The notes under the pieces were generated by a model. That model was not told where the DNA came from. It ran no database searches and was given only the letters and a program-made list of their open reading frames with translations. Position numbers and translations under genes: made by a program. Of a DNA stretch of 64,000 nucleotides, positions 50,447 through 60,059 are shown one piece after another; position 1 is the first letter of the stretch; each line of letters starts with the position of its first letter. This DNA comes from Candidatus Lernaella stagnicola (GTDB lineage Bacteria > Lernaellota > Lernaellaia > Lernaellales > Lernaellaceae). Location: assembly GCA_030765525.1 (NCBI GenBank), contig JAVCCK010000007.1:120246-184245 (forward strand). Reading direction: 5' to 3'.

Positions 50447-51868
50447 TTACTGATCGCCGGCGGCCGGCGGCGCGGCGGCGGAACTTTCCATTTCTTCAAC
50501 GGTATCGGCGGCCCAGGCCTTTTGCGTGGGATTGGTCGATTCGGCGGCGACCTTCTTATACAACGCCAACGCCTCACTGCTGCGGCCAAGATCGGCCAAC
50601 AAATTCGCCAAATCGATGCGCGCGTCATTGAGCGGACCGGGTCGCGAACCGAAAACTTCCAGCAATTGCCGATACAACGATTCAATAGGTTCGAATTTCT
50701 TTTGCTTGCGCCACTCCGCGGCGGCGCGGCGCGCGGCGGTGAGAACCTGACCTGCGTCACTATCGGGACCGGCGGCCTCCAACAACTTACGACGTCCCTG
50801 CTCGAGCCGGCCCTGGCGGATCTCCAGCATGGCCAGCGCGACACGGGCGTTCATGCGCACAGCGGAGGGCGCGTTGCGGTCGGCGGCGGCCTTGCGGTAC
50901 GCGGCGGTTTCGGAGGCAGTCTTACCGGCGTCGCGGTGCACGAGTGCGATGTTCATCCAGACACCCGCCTTCTGGTTCGACTCGCTGATCGACAGCAGCT
51001 TTTGGAAAGTGGCAAGAGCCTCGGTCGGGTTCTCGGTTTTCCAAAGGTCGGTGCCCTTCTGCATCAGAAGCGCGCGTTGGTCGTTGGGGCGGTCGGTGTG
51101 TTGGGCCAGCAACTTGTCGTAGAGCGCGAGCCCTTCCTCGTTGGCGCCTTTGCGGACCATTGCGCTGGCGATGATGGTTTGGGCGCGGAGCCGCGCATCG
51201 TCGGCCTTGGTTTCCGCGACGATACCCTTGGCGGTCGTGATCGCCTCCTCGAACGGGGCGGAGCGACGGCACGCGTCGGCGTAGTTCAGTTTCGAGTCTT
51301 CGGATCCGGCGCCCTGCGCGAAGGCTTTGCCGTACAAGTCCTTCGCCCGCGGGAAATCGGCGGCGGCGAAGGCCGTATCGGCGGCGGTCAAAAGTTCGGC
51401 CGAAGGCAGAGGTTTGGGCGTCACGACCGGCGTGGTTTCCGGCTCGCTCGAACCCGTCGGGCTGAACAGCTCGTAGCCGCCGGAAATAAGAAAGAGCGCC
51501 GCGGCCACGACAATCACGGCACCCACGCCCAATAGGGCCGAAAGACGACTGGTCGGTTGTTCCACGATGGCTCCCTCCCGTTCCACTGTGGCGATGTCGG
51601 ACGGCGCGATGCCGCCGCAACTCACAAAGTGGGTCCGGCGCAAGTCGGCGTGCGACCAATCGACGCGGCCGACGCGGCAGCGCACGAAGCGTGCTTCGTG
51701 CAGGTTGGCGCGGGCGAACGATGCGCCTTCGAGGCGGCAGTCGGTAAGTTCGGCCCGCTCCAGGTCGGCGCCGGAAAAATCGACGCCCCTCAAATTCACG
51801 CCGGCGATTGTCCAGCCGGCGAGATTTTTGGTGTTTTGCAGCTCGGCAAGCACCTTATCTTTGGTCAT
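50447..51868 (-). CDS. Pentapeptide repeat-TM-TPR protein
   Basis: 473 residues. The N-terminal 80 contain pentapeptide repeats of the A(D/N)Lxx type (LRGVDFSGADLERAELTDC, FARANLHEARFVRC, WSHADLRRTHFVSC). One membrane helix (about 105-128, LLGVGAVIVVAAALFLISGGY) follows. The outer half (about 150-460) is a helical array of five or six TPR-like units (LLTAADTAFAAADFPRAKDLYGKAFAQGA; VWMNIALVHRDAGKTASETAAYRKAAADR). It has no enzyme motif and probably scaffolds proteins at the membrane. A CAGGAG ribosome site precedes the ATG. It is divergent from the tandem lipoprotein pair. Confidence 0.7.
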   Translation of the reverse strand: MTKDKVLAELQNTKNLAGWTIAGVNLRGVDFSGADLERAELTDCRLEGASFARANLHEARFVRCRVGRVDWSHADLRRTHFVSCGGIAPSDIATVEREGAIVEQPTSRLSALLGVGAVIVVAAALFLISGGYELFSPTGSSEPETTPVVTPKPLPSAELLTAADTAFAAADFPRAKDLYGKAFAQGAGSEDSKLNYADACRRSAPFEEAITTAKGIVAETKADDARLRAQTIIASAMVRKGANEEGLALYDKLLAQHTDRPNDQRALLMQKGTDLWKTENPTEALATFQKLLSISESNQKAGVWMNIALVHRDAGKTASETAAYRKAAADRNAPSAVRMNARVALAMLEIRQGRLEQGRRKLLEAAGPDSDAGQVLTAARRAAAEWRKQKKFEPIESLYRQLLEVFGSRPGPLNDARIDLANLLADLGRSSEALALYKKVAAESTNPTQKAWAADTVEEMESSAAAPPAAGDQ

Positions 51869-51960
51869 ACACTGCTCCTGGAGAACGAGGCGATTATACT
51901 CGGGGGATCAGCGGCGAACAAACCCGGCCCGTGAAATACTTCGACCGCGGCAACGCTTTA

Positions 51961-51990
51961 TTGACGAAGACCGCGAGAGGTTGCTACATT
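51961..51990 (+). promoter_or_regulatory. Promoter of the tandem lipoprotein pair
   Basis: TTGACG (51961-51966), 18-base spacer, TACATT (51985-51990, four of six), 30 bases before the ATG at 52020. Confidence 0.5.
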
Positions 51991-52019
51991 GCCGCCCTGC
52001 CGATGCAAAAGGAGAGAAA

Positions 52020-53828
52020 ATGATCCGAAGGCTGTTTTTCGTTTTGCTCGTCGCCGCGCTGGCCGCAGCGGGATGCGGTGCGCCGCCGAGCGATTTTTAC
52101 AACATCCGCAAAATCGCGTTCAACAATTTGGAGAAGAAGCACGCGCTGGAATTGGCGCGGGCGCACTTAACCGGCGACACGGTACCGGCTCCCGATGCGG
52201 AGCGATATCGGACCGTGTACATCGACGAAACGCGTGGCGTTTTTCTCAGCGCCATTCGACCCAACCAGGCGGCGCTGACCGCGTTTGCTTTCGGCGACTC
52301 CATCGCTGCGGCGATCGAGGCGGCGTCGGCCCAACTTCGTCGCCTGTGCGCCAATGAGAAGCCGGCGGATCTGCGCCTACGCGTGGATATTATCGACGAG
52401 TCCACCGATGAGCGGGAACGTAGTGTGAACAAGCGCTGGGCGACCGACTTCAGCACCCAAGGTCTGATTTTCGCCACGCAGCCGCCCTTGGCGCTGATGC
52501 CGCAAGAGATACGCGACTGGAAAATCATGGATGAGGAGGGCGAATTTCAATACCGGCAGTTCAAGCGCTTCGTGAAGCACCGCATGATCGGCCGCGTCGT
52601 GCGCGACCAAGTCAAGAACAGCGAAACGATCAAGTACGCCCGTTTCACCACGATTTCCTTCATGGAAAACACCGCGGGGAAAGTCATCGATTTGCGACGC
52701 GGCATAAGGGACGGCAAGTACCCGGCGACGCCGGCGGCGCTCGATGAAACACTCGCCGGGTTGCGCCGCTATATGATCGGTGCGATCGGGCCGGGCGGAG
52801 ACCTCGCCTACAAATATGATCCGCGCACGCACCAGGTGCTTGGTTCCTATAACGAACGCTTTCATGCCGGCGGCGTCTTCGCGATGCTCTCGTTGGGCGA
52901 TAAAAGCGGCGATGAAGAATTGGCCAAGCATGCAAAAACCGCGCTGGAGTGGCTCAAGAAACACACGCGCGGGCCACGCGACCAGGACGCCAAGACCGAG
53001 GATTGGCTTGCGGTGACCAACTCGCGCCGTGAACACGCCAAGCTGGGCGGCACCGGTATGGCGCTGGTGGCTTTCGGCAAATACACGGAAGTGACCGGCG
53101 ACCGGCAGTACGTGGAGATGATGCAAGGCTACGGGCGCTTTATCGAATCGATGTCCGACGGCAACGGCATGATGCGCACGAAGTACTACTTCCGCGGCAA
53201 CATGAAAAAACAGTACTCGACCGCCGAGCAATATTACGCCGGGGAGGCGATCGCCGGGTTGCTGGCGTTGTACAAAGTCGATGCTGATGAGCGCTGGCTG
53301 GACTTGGCCGCGCGGGCCGTGGAATACGTTGTGGCTCACCGCGACGCGCATTTGCCGCCTACTAAGGTTCTGCAGGATTTTTGGCTGGTCTACGCGATCA
53401 ACGAACTGCAGGCGTGGCGACCGAAAGACACGAACGTCGAGTACACGTGGCGCGTGTTTCAGGCCATCGACAGTCACTTCAACGCGGGCGTCGAGGACGA
53501 CGAATTGGTCGGCAGTTTTTACGACCGCCCCAGTTCTTCGGGCAGCGGGCGCCGTTTGTGCATCGCCGCGACTCTGATGAAGCTCGCCGAACAAACCGGC
53601 GACAAAACCCACGTCGACCGCCTCGCGGAGATGTTCGACAAGGGCATCCCCTTCTTGCTGCGCCATCGCTACGACGAGGTGAACACGATGCTCTTTACTC
53701 ACCCGCAGCGGTCCCGCGGCGGCGTTATGTTTAGCTATTGGAATCCGATGGTACAGATCGACGCGATTGAATATACCGCCCTGGCGGTCCGGTGGGGCCG
53801 CCCGTATTTAACTGCGGCGGCGCGTTGA
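52020..53828 (+). CDS. Lipoprotein with predicted helical-toroid domain (paralogue A)
   Basis: 602 residues from ATG 52020 behind GGAGAG. The signal ends in lipobox AAAGC (Cys about 19). An N-terminal alpha/beta part (about 20-140; RGVFLSAIRPNQAALTAFAFGD) is followed by PLALMPQEIRDWKIMDEEGEFQYRQFKRF (about 158). A long C-terminal helical region (about 250-602) has repeated helix pairs (SYNERFHAGGVFAMLSLGDKS, AKLGGTGMALVAFGKYTEVTGDRQY, YAGEAIAGLLALYKVDADERWLD) typical of (alpha/alpha)6 toroids of glycan-active and terpenoid-cyclase-like proteins. Enzyme class and substrate are not known. It is 60 bases upstream of a paralogue with the same plan. Confidence 0.7.
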   Translation: MIRRLFFVLLVAALAAAGCGAPPSDFYNIRKIAFNNLEKKHALELARAHLTGDTVPAPDAERYRTVYIDETRGVFLSAIRPNQAALTAFAFGDSIAAAIEAASAQLRRLCANEKPADLRLRVDIIDESTDERERSVNKRWATDFSTQGLIFATQPPLALMPQEIRDWKIMDEEGEFQYRQFKRFVKHRMIGRVVRDQVKNSETIKYARFTTISFMENTAGKVIDLRRGIRDGKYPATPAALDETLAGLRRYMIGAIGPGGDLAYKYDPRTHQVLGSYNERFHAGGVFAMLSLGDKSGDEELAKHAKTALEWLKKHTRGPRDQDAKTEDWLAVTNSRREHAKLGGTGMALVAFGKYTEVTGDRQYVEMMQGYGRFIESMSDGNGMMRTKYYFRGNMKKQYSTAEQYYAGEAIAGLLALYKVDADERWLDLAARAVEYVVAHRDAHLPPTKVLQDFWLVYAINELQAWRPKDTNVEYTWRVFQAIDSHFNAGVEDDELVGSFYDRPSSSGSGRRLCIAATLMKLAEQTGDKTHVDRLAEMFDKGIPFLLRHRYDEVNTMLFTHPQRSRGGVMFSYWNPMVQIDAIEYTALAVRWGRPYLTAAAR

Positions 53829-53888
53829 CGTGGCTCCCAGGTAGTTATTACAATCTGCGGCCATTTTGAGTAATTACGGAGGACCTGT

Positions 53889-55778
53889 ATGCGGCACTAT
53901 TCGAAGCTTCTCCTGATCGTTTTGATCGCAACCGTGTGGTTGGTTGGTTGCGCGAAAACGGGCCCCGGAGATTTGCCGGACTACAAACGAATCAAACTCA
54001 ACGCGGCGGATAAGCGGTACACCCTGGCCTTGGCGCGTCACTATGTGACGGGCACCGAAGCGCCGGCCGGAGGCAAGCGGGAGTTCGCCAACGTACACAA
54101 GAAGTCCCCGCGCGGCGTCTTTCTATCCGTGGCCCGGCCGGACGACGCGGCGTTAACCGCTTTCGGAATGGGTTCGTCCGCGGCCGGAGCGATCAAGGAC
54201 GCTGCCGCGAAGCTGAAAAAGCTGGGCCGTGACGAAAACTGGGCGACGCACAGGTTGCGCCTGGACGTTGTCGAGCGCACGCATCGGGTGCAGCAAAAGA
54301 AACTCGACGACGGCGTGCGTTTTGACTACTCCAAAGAGGGCCTGATTTTCGCGACGAATCCACCGATTGCCCTGCTGCCGCAGGAGCTTCGCGATTACGG
54401 CATCATGGATCGCAAAAAGCGCTTTCGGTATCGGAATTTCAAACGCCTGGCGCGGCAACGCGGCATCCCGAGCGACTTACGTAAGCAGATCGACGTTAAA
54501 GAGCCGATCAAATTCGCCGAAATTCCGCTCATTTCGTTCATGGAAAACGGGAAGGGCGGCATGATTCCGTTGCGACGCGGCAACCGAATCGATGGTTTCG
54601 AGCCGACGGAGGAAAACCTGTTGGCCGCGATCAACGGCGTGGGGAACTACCTGAAAAACGCGGTCAAGGATGACGGGTCGTTCGAGTACATGTACTACCC
54701 GCAAACCGACTCGCTCGCGCGTTCGTACAACGAATTGCGGCATGCCGGTACGACCTTCTCGATGATCCAGGTGTACGAGATCAACAAGGATCCCGAACTG
54801 CTGGAGTCGGCGAAACGGGCGCTGGGTTGGTTGGAGCGCCACACCCGGGGGCCGGATCCCGAAGACAGTAAGAAGTTCGACTGGAAGGGTCTCAACAACA
54901 ACAAATTCCAGTACGCCAAACTCGGCGGTTCGGGTCTTTCCATGTTGGCCTTTGGCTGGTACACGCGCGCTACCGGCGACATGCAGTACTTGCCGCTGAT
55001 GCAGGGGTACGCTCGCTTTGCCGACTACATGATGAAACCCGACGGCGACGTGCGCATGCGCTACTACTATGCGCCCAAGGACAAAGATAAAAAGGTCAAA
55101 CCGGTGCTTTACTATCCGGGCGAGGCCTTTTTCGGATTGGCGACGTTGTACTCCATCGACGGCAACAAGCGGTGGATCGACGTCGGCGCGAAGGGCGTGG
55201 ATTTTATCGCCGATGTGCGCGACAAGAAAAAGCCGGACTCCGGCATTCCGCACGATCACTGGCTGGCCTACGCAATCAACCGGATCCATGAAGTGAAGCC
55301 GCAGCAGAATCACGTGGATCACGCGTGGCGGATTTTCGCGGCGATGGACGCCCGCTTCAATCGCGATAACAAAGACCCGGACTTCAACGGCGGCTACTAC
55401 ACGAGCAGGACGATGCTCTCCTCGGTGTCGGCGGCCTGCCGTTTGGAAGCGACCGGCGCGCTGTATCGGTTGGCCGAGCGCTTGGGCGATAAGGCGAAAA
55501 CCGACGAGTTTTTCGACGTGCTCCAACTCGGTTCCTCATTCCTGATGCGGCTGCAATACAACGACATCAACACGATGTTCTTTGAAAATCCGCAGAAACC
55601 GCAGGGCGGCATCGGCTTTGGTTTCTGGACGCCGGACATTCAGATCGACTACGTGCAGCACTCCGTGAGCGCCCTCATTGAGACGTATCGAATTACGCGC
55701 GAGCGGGCGGGGAACCCCTTGGTGACCGAATGGCCGGGCGCGCTGGAAAACCGCGAGAAAAAAGCGGCGAACCAATAG
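53889..55778 (+). CDS. Lipoprotein with predicted helical-toroid domain (paralogue B)
   Basis: 629 residues. Lipobox WLVGC (Cys about 21). The same order as the upstream paralogue: ALARHYVTGTEAP, RGVFLSVARPDDAALTAFGMG, PPIALLPQELRDYGIMDRKKRFRYRNFKRL, then a toroid with SYNELRHAGTTFSMIQVYEI (about 278), AKLGGSGLSMLAFGWYTRATGD (about 342), YPGEAFFGLATLYSIDGNKRW and a C-terminal MFFENPQKPQGGIGFGFWTPDIQIDYVQH. The two genes share frame-wise collinear motifs along the full length, so they arose by tandem duplication and then diverged. It closes at a strong terminator. Confidence 0.7.
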   Translation: MRHYSKLLLIVLIATVWLVGCAKTGPGDLPDYKRIKLNAADKRYTLALARHYVTGTEAPAGGKREFANVHKKSPRGVFLSVARPDDAALTAFGMGSSAAGAIKDAAAKLKKLGRDENWATHRLRLDVVERTHRVQQKKLDDGVRFDYSKEGLIFATNPPIALLPQELRDYGIMDRKKRFRYRNFKRLARQRGIPSDLRKQIDVKEPIKFAEIPLISFMENGKGGMIPLRRGNRIDGFEPTEENLLAAINGVGNYLKNAVKDDGSFEYMYYPQTDSLARSYNELRHAGTTFSMIQVYEINKDPELLESAKRALGWLERHTRGPDPEDSKKFDWKGLNNNKFQYAKLGGSGLSMLAFGWYTRATGDMQYLPLMQGYARFADYMMKPDGDVRMRYYYAPKDKDKKVKPVLYYPGEAFFGLATLYSIDGNKRWIDVGAKGVDFIADVRDKKKPDSGIPHDHWLAYAINRIHEVKPQQNHVDHAWRIFAAMDARFNRDNKDPDFNGGYYTSRTMLSSVSAACRLEATGALYRLAERLGDKAKTDEFFDVLQLGSSFLMRLQYNDINTMFFENPQKPQGGIGFGFWTPDIQIDYVQHSVSALIETYRITRERAGNPLVTEWPGALENREKKAANQ

Positions 55779-55801
55779 CGTTCAGCGTTACTAACAAAAA
55801 A

Positions 55802-55833
55802 AACGGGACGGCCGTGGCCGTCCCGTTTTTGTT
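55802..55833 (+). terminator. Convergent terminator after the tandem lipoproteins
   Basis: ACGGGACGGCC-GT-GGCCGTCCCGT forms 9 or more perfect pairs with A-rich 5' and T-rich 3' flanks (AAAAAAAC...GTTTTTGTTT). It works on both strands, serving the porin gene on the minus strand as well. Confidence 0.9.
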
Positions 55834-55849
55834 TCATCGGACTGGATCG

Positions 55850-57010
55850 TTAGAAATCGAGTCGCGTCTGAATCTGCAGTTCGCTGTCGGTGTCGCTTTC
55901 GTTGTTGCCGCCCATTAGATATTCCAAACCGAGGGAAAGCTCTTCCATCAGGTTGCTGCGCAGGAAGCCGCCGTAGCGTGCGTAGGAAGTCGGCTCGTAG
56001 TCGACGCCCGCGGTGCCGAAGTAGTCGACGCCGCTGATGCTCTCGTACTTGCCGCCGAATTTCAGGACGCCTTCCCAGAATAACAACGCCAGTTCAGCGT
56101 TCATGAAGCTGACGGCCGTCGCGTCGCCGGCTGCGTCGACGTACTGATCTTCGTCCCACTCGCCGGTGGTCGCGTATTCGCCCAGGATGCCCAGGCCGAT
56201 CAGGTCGCTGAGGAAGAAGTCGCCCTTCAAGTAACCGCCGTACAGGAAGATGTTTTCGCTATAAGCCGTAACCTGGGTGTTGATCTGGTTGCCGAACTGG
56301 CCCCAGGTTTCCGCGGCGTCACTCAGGAAGTAGAACACGAGGTCCATTTGGTGAACTTCCTGGAAGGCCAGCGGATGGAATTCGAGGCTTGCGGCGTACG
56401 TGTCGATAATGTCGTTGTCCGGCCGACCCGATGAGTTGGTCGTGTCGAACTGACCGTTCCACACGTGGAACCCGAAGCCGGCGAACTTGTGGTTGTAGCC
56501 CAATCCCAAAGCAACCGGATTGGCGAACAAGTAGCGTTGCAGCAGGTTGTAGTAGAAGCCGTAGACGGCGTCTTCGGACGCGGCGAAGGGCATGTAGTAC
56601 TTACCGGCACGCACCCAGAAACTGCTGCCGCTGCCCAACTGCACATACGCTTTGTCGACAAGTACCGTCTCGGTTCCGTAGGCGCCCAGAGAGCCGTTGG
56701 AGCCTCGGTAGTCAATCGGGCCTTCGCCGTAGCGAATCTCGACTAAACCATGCACGGCGTCGAAAGGTTGCGCCATCACAACGAGGCCTGCGTCATACAG
56801 GGATACGTCGCTGTAATGGAAATCCTCTTGTGTTTGGTTTCCGACCGTCATCTCGTTATCGGGCGTGAACCAATAGAAACTGGGCCGCACGTCAACATAG
56901 CCGCCGATTTTCACGGTGCTGGCCCACTCCGGCGAAATCTCCTCGGCCCAGGCAGCCGATACCATCAGCAGCGAAACCAGGATCACCAGGGAAACTGTCA
57001 GCTTTTTCAT
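55850..57010 (-). CDS. Outer-membrane porin, LbtU-like
   Basis: 386 residues. A signal peptide (MKKLTVSLVILVSLLMVSAAWA) is followed by a likely 14-16-stranded barrel. Segments such as AGLVVMAQPFDAVHGLVEIRYGEGPIDYRG, VDKAYVQLGSGSSFWVRAGKYYMPFA and AGFGFHVWNGQFDTTN resemble the LbtU family of Legionella-type siderophore porins, and the last residue is Phe (QIQTRLDF). The substrate assignment is only by resemblance; a general porin is possible. A GAGGAG ribosome site precedes the ATG, and a promoter lies near 57099-57128. Confidence 0.7.
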   Translation of the reverse strand: MKKLTVSLVILVSLLMVSAAWAEEISPEWASTVKIGGYVDVRPSFYWFTPDNEMTVGNQTQEDFHYSDVSLYDAGLVVMAQPFDAVHGLVEIRYGEGPIDYRGSNGSLGAYGTETVLVDKAYVQLGSGSSFWVRAGKYYMPFAASEDAVYGFYYNLLQRYLFANPVALGLGYNHKFAGFGFHVWNGQFDTTNSSGRPDNDIIDTYAASLEFHPLAFQEVHQMDLVFYFLSDAAETWGQFGNQINTQVTAYSENIFLYGGYLKGDFFLSDLIGLGILGEYATTGEWDEDQYVDAAGDATAVSFMNAELALLFWEGVLKFGGKYESISGVDYFGTAGVDYEPTSYARYGGFLRSNLMEELSLGLEYLMGGNNESDTDSELQIQTRLDF

Positions 57011-57098
57011 GCCTCATACTCCTCAGCCTGTAATAGGGGCCGCCAACCCGGGCACAATCCGAACCGCGACCTTCTTATTGATTCGACTTATGTACCCT

Positions 57099-57128
57099 TT
57101 GATACCGTATCTCTTGATTGGCTGTCAA
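57099..57128 (-). promoter_or_regulatory. Promoter of the LbtU-like porin gene
   Basis: On the minus strand TTGACA (57123-57128), 18-base spacer, TATCAA (57099-57104, four of six), about 80 bases before the start at 57010. It lies just after the tkt stop. Confidence 0.5.
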
Positions 57129-57166
57129 AGGTAATGCACCGCGCTCGATCTGTCGACACCGGGCGG

Positions 57167-59170
57167 TCATTTCCCCAACACGCCCTTGGCGCGCTTGATT
57201 ACGTTCTCTACCGTAAAGCCGAAATACGCGAACAAATCCTTGATTGGCCCGCTCGCGCCGAAGGACTGCATCCCGATTACCGAGCCGTCGAGCCCGACGT
57301 ATTTCTCCCATCCTGTCGTGGCCCCCGCCTCGACCGCTACGCGAGCCCGTATCGCCGGGGGCAACACTTCGTCGCGATACGCTGCGGGCTGCGCGTCGAA
57401 CAGTTCCCACGACGGCATAGACACGACGCGGACTTTGACGCCTTCATCAGCCAAGCGATTCGCGGCCTCAAGAGCGAGCGAGACTTCCGAGCCGGTGCCG
57501 ATAAGGATCAACTCCGGGTTCTCGTCCGACTCCCACAACACGTAGGCGCCGCGCCCGGCGCCGGCTGCCGGGCCGCACACGCTTCGGTCGAGGATCGGCA
57601 GTCCTTGTCGCGTGAGGACTAACGCCGTCGGGCCGTCGGTACGGGTGAGCGCGGTTTTCCATGCGACGACCGTCTCGGCGGCGTCGGCCGGTCGAATCAC
57701 CGTGAGGTTGGGAATCACGCGGCACGCCATGAGATGTTCGACGGGCTGGTGCGTCGGGCCGTCCTCGCCCAGGCCGATGCTGTCGTGCGTAAACACATAC
57801 ACGACGCGAATGCCCATCAGGGCGGCAAGACGCATCGGTGTGCGCATGTAATCGCTGAAGGTGAAGAACGTGCCGGTGTACGGGATGATGCCGCCGTGCA
57901 GCGCCATGCCCCCGGCGATCGCGCCCATCGCGTGTTCGCGTACGCCGAAATGCACGTTGCGCCCGCCGAGGTTGTCGGCGGCCAGTGAGGTTCTGCCCTT
58001 GATGAAGGTGTTGTTGCTGGGCGCCAAATCCGCGCTGCCGCCGAGTAGAAAGTCGATTTTCGGCGCGAGGTAATTCAGCACCGTGCCCGATGCCGCGCGC
58101 GTGGCCAGCGGCTTATCCTGCCCGGCAAACAAATCGTCGAGACCTTCATCCCATGCGTCGGGCAACTCTCCGGCCCACTGCGAGTGCAGCTTGGCGGCCA
58201 AGTCCGGATACTCCGCTGCATAGGCGTCGAAGGCTTTCTCCCACGCCTGTTGCGCCTGCGCGCCTTTTTGAGCGGCGAGGGCGAAGTGCTCGCGTACCGC
58301 GTCGGAAACGTAAAAGGGCGGCTCGGTCGGGAAGCCCAGGGCTTCTTTCGTTTTGGCGACATTTTCCTCGCCCAGCGGCGAGCCGTGCGTCTTTTCGCTA
58401 CCGGCCAGCGGACTGCCGTAGCCGATCACGGTGTTGGCGATGATCAAAGACGGTTGCCCCGTGACTCCCTGCGCGGCGGCGAACGCCGCACACAGCGCCT
58501 CGGTATCGTTGCCGTCGATCGGTCCCTGCACGTGCCAATGCTGCGCGCGGAAACGAGCGGCGACGTCCTCCGAGAAATTCGTGCCGGTCGAGCCTTCGAT
58601 CTGAATCGCGTTGCTGTCGTAAAGATAGATCAGCTTGCCCAGACCCCAGTGCCCGGCCAGACTCGCCGCCTCGTAGCTGATGCCTTCCTCGAGGTCGCCG
58701 TCGGAAACGATGCCGTACGTGAAATGGTCGACGATTTCATGCCCCGGCTTGTTGAACTGCCGGGCCATCCACGCTTCGGCCAACGCCATGCCGACACCGT
58801 GGGCGAAGCCTTGCCCGAGCGGGCCGGTCGTGATTTCGACGCCGGGTGCCTCGCCGTATTCCGGGTGCCCGGCGGTGGGGCTGTGCAGTTGGCGGAAGTT
58901 TCTGATGTCATCCAAAGAGAGGTCGTAACCCGACAGGTGTAGCAGCGCGTAAAGCAGCGCCGAGGCGTGACCGTTGGACAACACGAAGCGGTCGCGATCG
59001 GGCCACGTGGGCGCAATCGGATTGTGTTTCATGACCTTGGCGAACAGCGCGTATCCGGCCGTCGCCAAACCGAGGGGCGCGCCGGGGTGGCCGGAACGGG
59101 CCGCCTGCACGGCGTCGACTGCTAAAAAGCGAATGGTGTTGATGGCCGATTGCTCGAGATGGTCGCTCAT
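57167..59170 (-). CDS. tkt: Transketolase
   Basis: 667 residues from ATG 59170 behind TGGGAG; an upstream ATG (59266) would add 32 residues with no homology to the family and is rejected. Transketolase moves C2 units between pentose phosphates with TPP. DAVQAARSGHPGAPLGLATAGYALF (about 17-40), the TPP/Mg motif GDGDLEEGISYEAASLAGHWGLGKLIYLYDSN (about 155-186, with V-S-D-G-D), the middle ALMGIRVVYVFTHDSIGLGEDGPTHQPVEHL (about 455-485) and the C-terminal domain are complete. Together with rpiB it covers part of the pentose phosphate pathway. Confidence 0.95.
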   Translation of the reverse strand: MSDHLEQSAINTIRFLAVDAVQAARSGHPGAPLGLATAGYALFAKVMKHNPIAPTWPDRDRFVLSNGHASALLYALLHLSGYDLSLDDIRNFRQLHSPTAGHPEYGEAPGVEITTGPLGQGFAHGVGMALAEAWMARQFNKPGHEIVDHFTYGIVSDGDLEEGISYEAASLAGHWGLGKLIYLYDSNAIQIEGSTGTNFSEDVAARFRAQHWHVQGPIDGNDTEALCAAFAAAQGVTGQPSLIIANTVIGYGSPLAGSEKTHGSPLGEENVAKTKEALGFPTEPPFYVSDAVREHFALAAQKGAQAQQAWEKAFDAYAAEYPDLAAKLHSQWAGELPDAWDEGLDDLFAGQDKPLATRAASGTVLNYLAPKIDFLLGGSADLAPSNNTFIKGRTSLAADNLGGRNVHFGVREHAMGAIAGGMALHGGIIPYTGTFFTFSDYMRTPMRLAALMGIRVVYVFTHDSIGLGEDGPTHQPVEHLMACRVIPNLTVIRPADAAETVVAWKTALTRTDGPTALVLTRQGLPILDRSVCGPAAGAGRGAYVLWESDENPELILIGTGSEVSLALEAANRLADEGVKVRVVSMPSWELFDAQPAAYRDEVLPPAIRARVAVEAGATTGWEKYVGLDGSVIGMQSFGASGPIKDLFAYFGFTVENVIKRAKGVLGK

Positions 59171-59324
59171 GATTTGACTCCCAAGACGCCGCACGAAGGC
59201 GAGAGTTGTCATCCGGTCGGCGGTTTTGTTTTGTTTCAATATACGCAACTGCGCCCGGATTTCCACCCGCGCTCACAACTCCGGCGGCTGCTCCGGAAAC
59301 GGCGGTTAACTTAGGCGGAAAAAG

Positions 59325-60059
59325 CTAGCGGAGTTTTTTCACTTCGGACACGAAGGCGGGAAGGGTCGTGGCGACCGGCCCGCGCACGTGGGCGTCCACC
59401 AAGTCCGCGATGGCCGTCTCCTCCAAATTGAAATCGGCCACGAAGGCTCCCTGCTGCTTGGCCAAACGAGCCAGCGACGCCGCGGGTTGCACCACGGCGC
59501 TTGTGCCGATCACCATGAAAACCTGGGAGTCGTGGATGTCCTGCGCCGCCTGCCCGATCATGCTTACCGGCTCGCCGAACCACACGACGCCGGGACGTAA
59601 CAGGCCGCCGCAATTCTGGCAGTACGCGGGAAACGAATGCTCGCCGCCGTCGGATTGCGCCATGCGCCCGCAATGGGAGCACTTGGTCGCGCCAAGCTCG
59701 CCGTGCAATCGGATGATATTTTTCCCGCCGGCACGCGCGGCTAGCCCGTCAACGTTTTGCGTGATGTGTACCAGTTCGGGCAGCAGGCCTTCCAGGTCCA
59801 CCAGCGCGACATGTGCGGCGTTGGGCTCGCACTGCGCCAGCAAGCGCCGACGGTCGTTGTAAAACTCCCACACCAAGGTCGGGTCGCGCTCAAAAGCCTC
59901 GGGTGTGGCCAACTCGAACGGATCGTAATTCCGCCATAATCCTTGCGGTCCGCGAAAGGCCGGAACACCGCTTTCAACGGACAAACCGGCGCCGGAAAGC
60001 ACCGATATTTTGTGCGCGCGAGCAGTGGTTTCGATTAAGTCGCGGTACGAAGCGTTCAT
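59325..60059 (-). CDS. cobB: NAD-dependent protein deacylase, SIR2 family class III
   Basis: 244 residues. NAD-binding GAGLSVESGVPAFRG (about 23-37), catalytic TQNVDGLAARAG and RLHGELG (His about 117), zinc ribbon CSHCG...CQNCGG (about 126-151) and VIGTSAVVQPAA (about 187) are present. The class III specificity pair Tyr-x-x-Arg occurs as YNDRR (about 68-72), the site that favours succinyl or malonyl lysine. The gene begins inside the mutY stop (TAATG), so translation is coupled to mutY. Confidence 0.92.
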   Translation of the reverse strand: MNASYRDLIETTARAHKISVLSGAGLSVESGVPAFRGPQGLWRNYDPFELATPEAFERDPTLVWEFYNDRRRLLAQCEPNAAHVALVDLEGLLPELVHITQNVDGLAARAGGKNIIRLHGELGATKCSHCGRMAQSDGGEHSFPAYCQNCGGLLRPGVVWFGEPVSMIGQAAQDIHDSQVFMVIGTSAVVQPAASLARLAKQQGAFVADFNLEETAIADLVDAHVRGPVATTLPAFVSEVKKLR

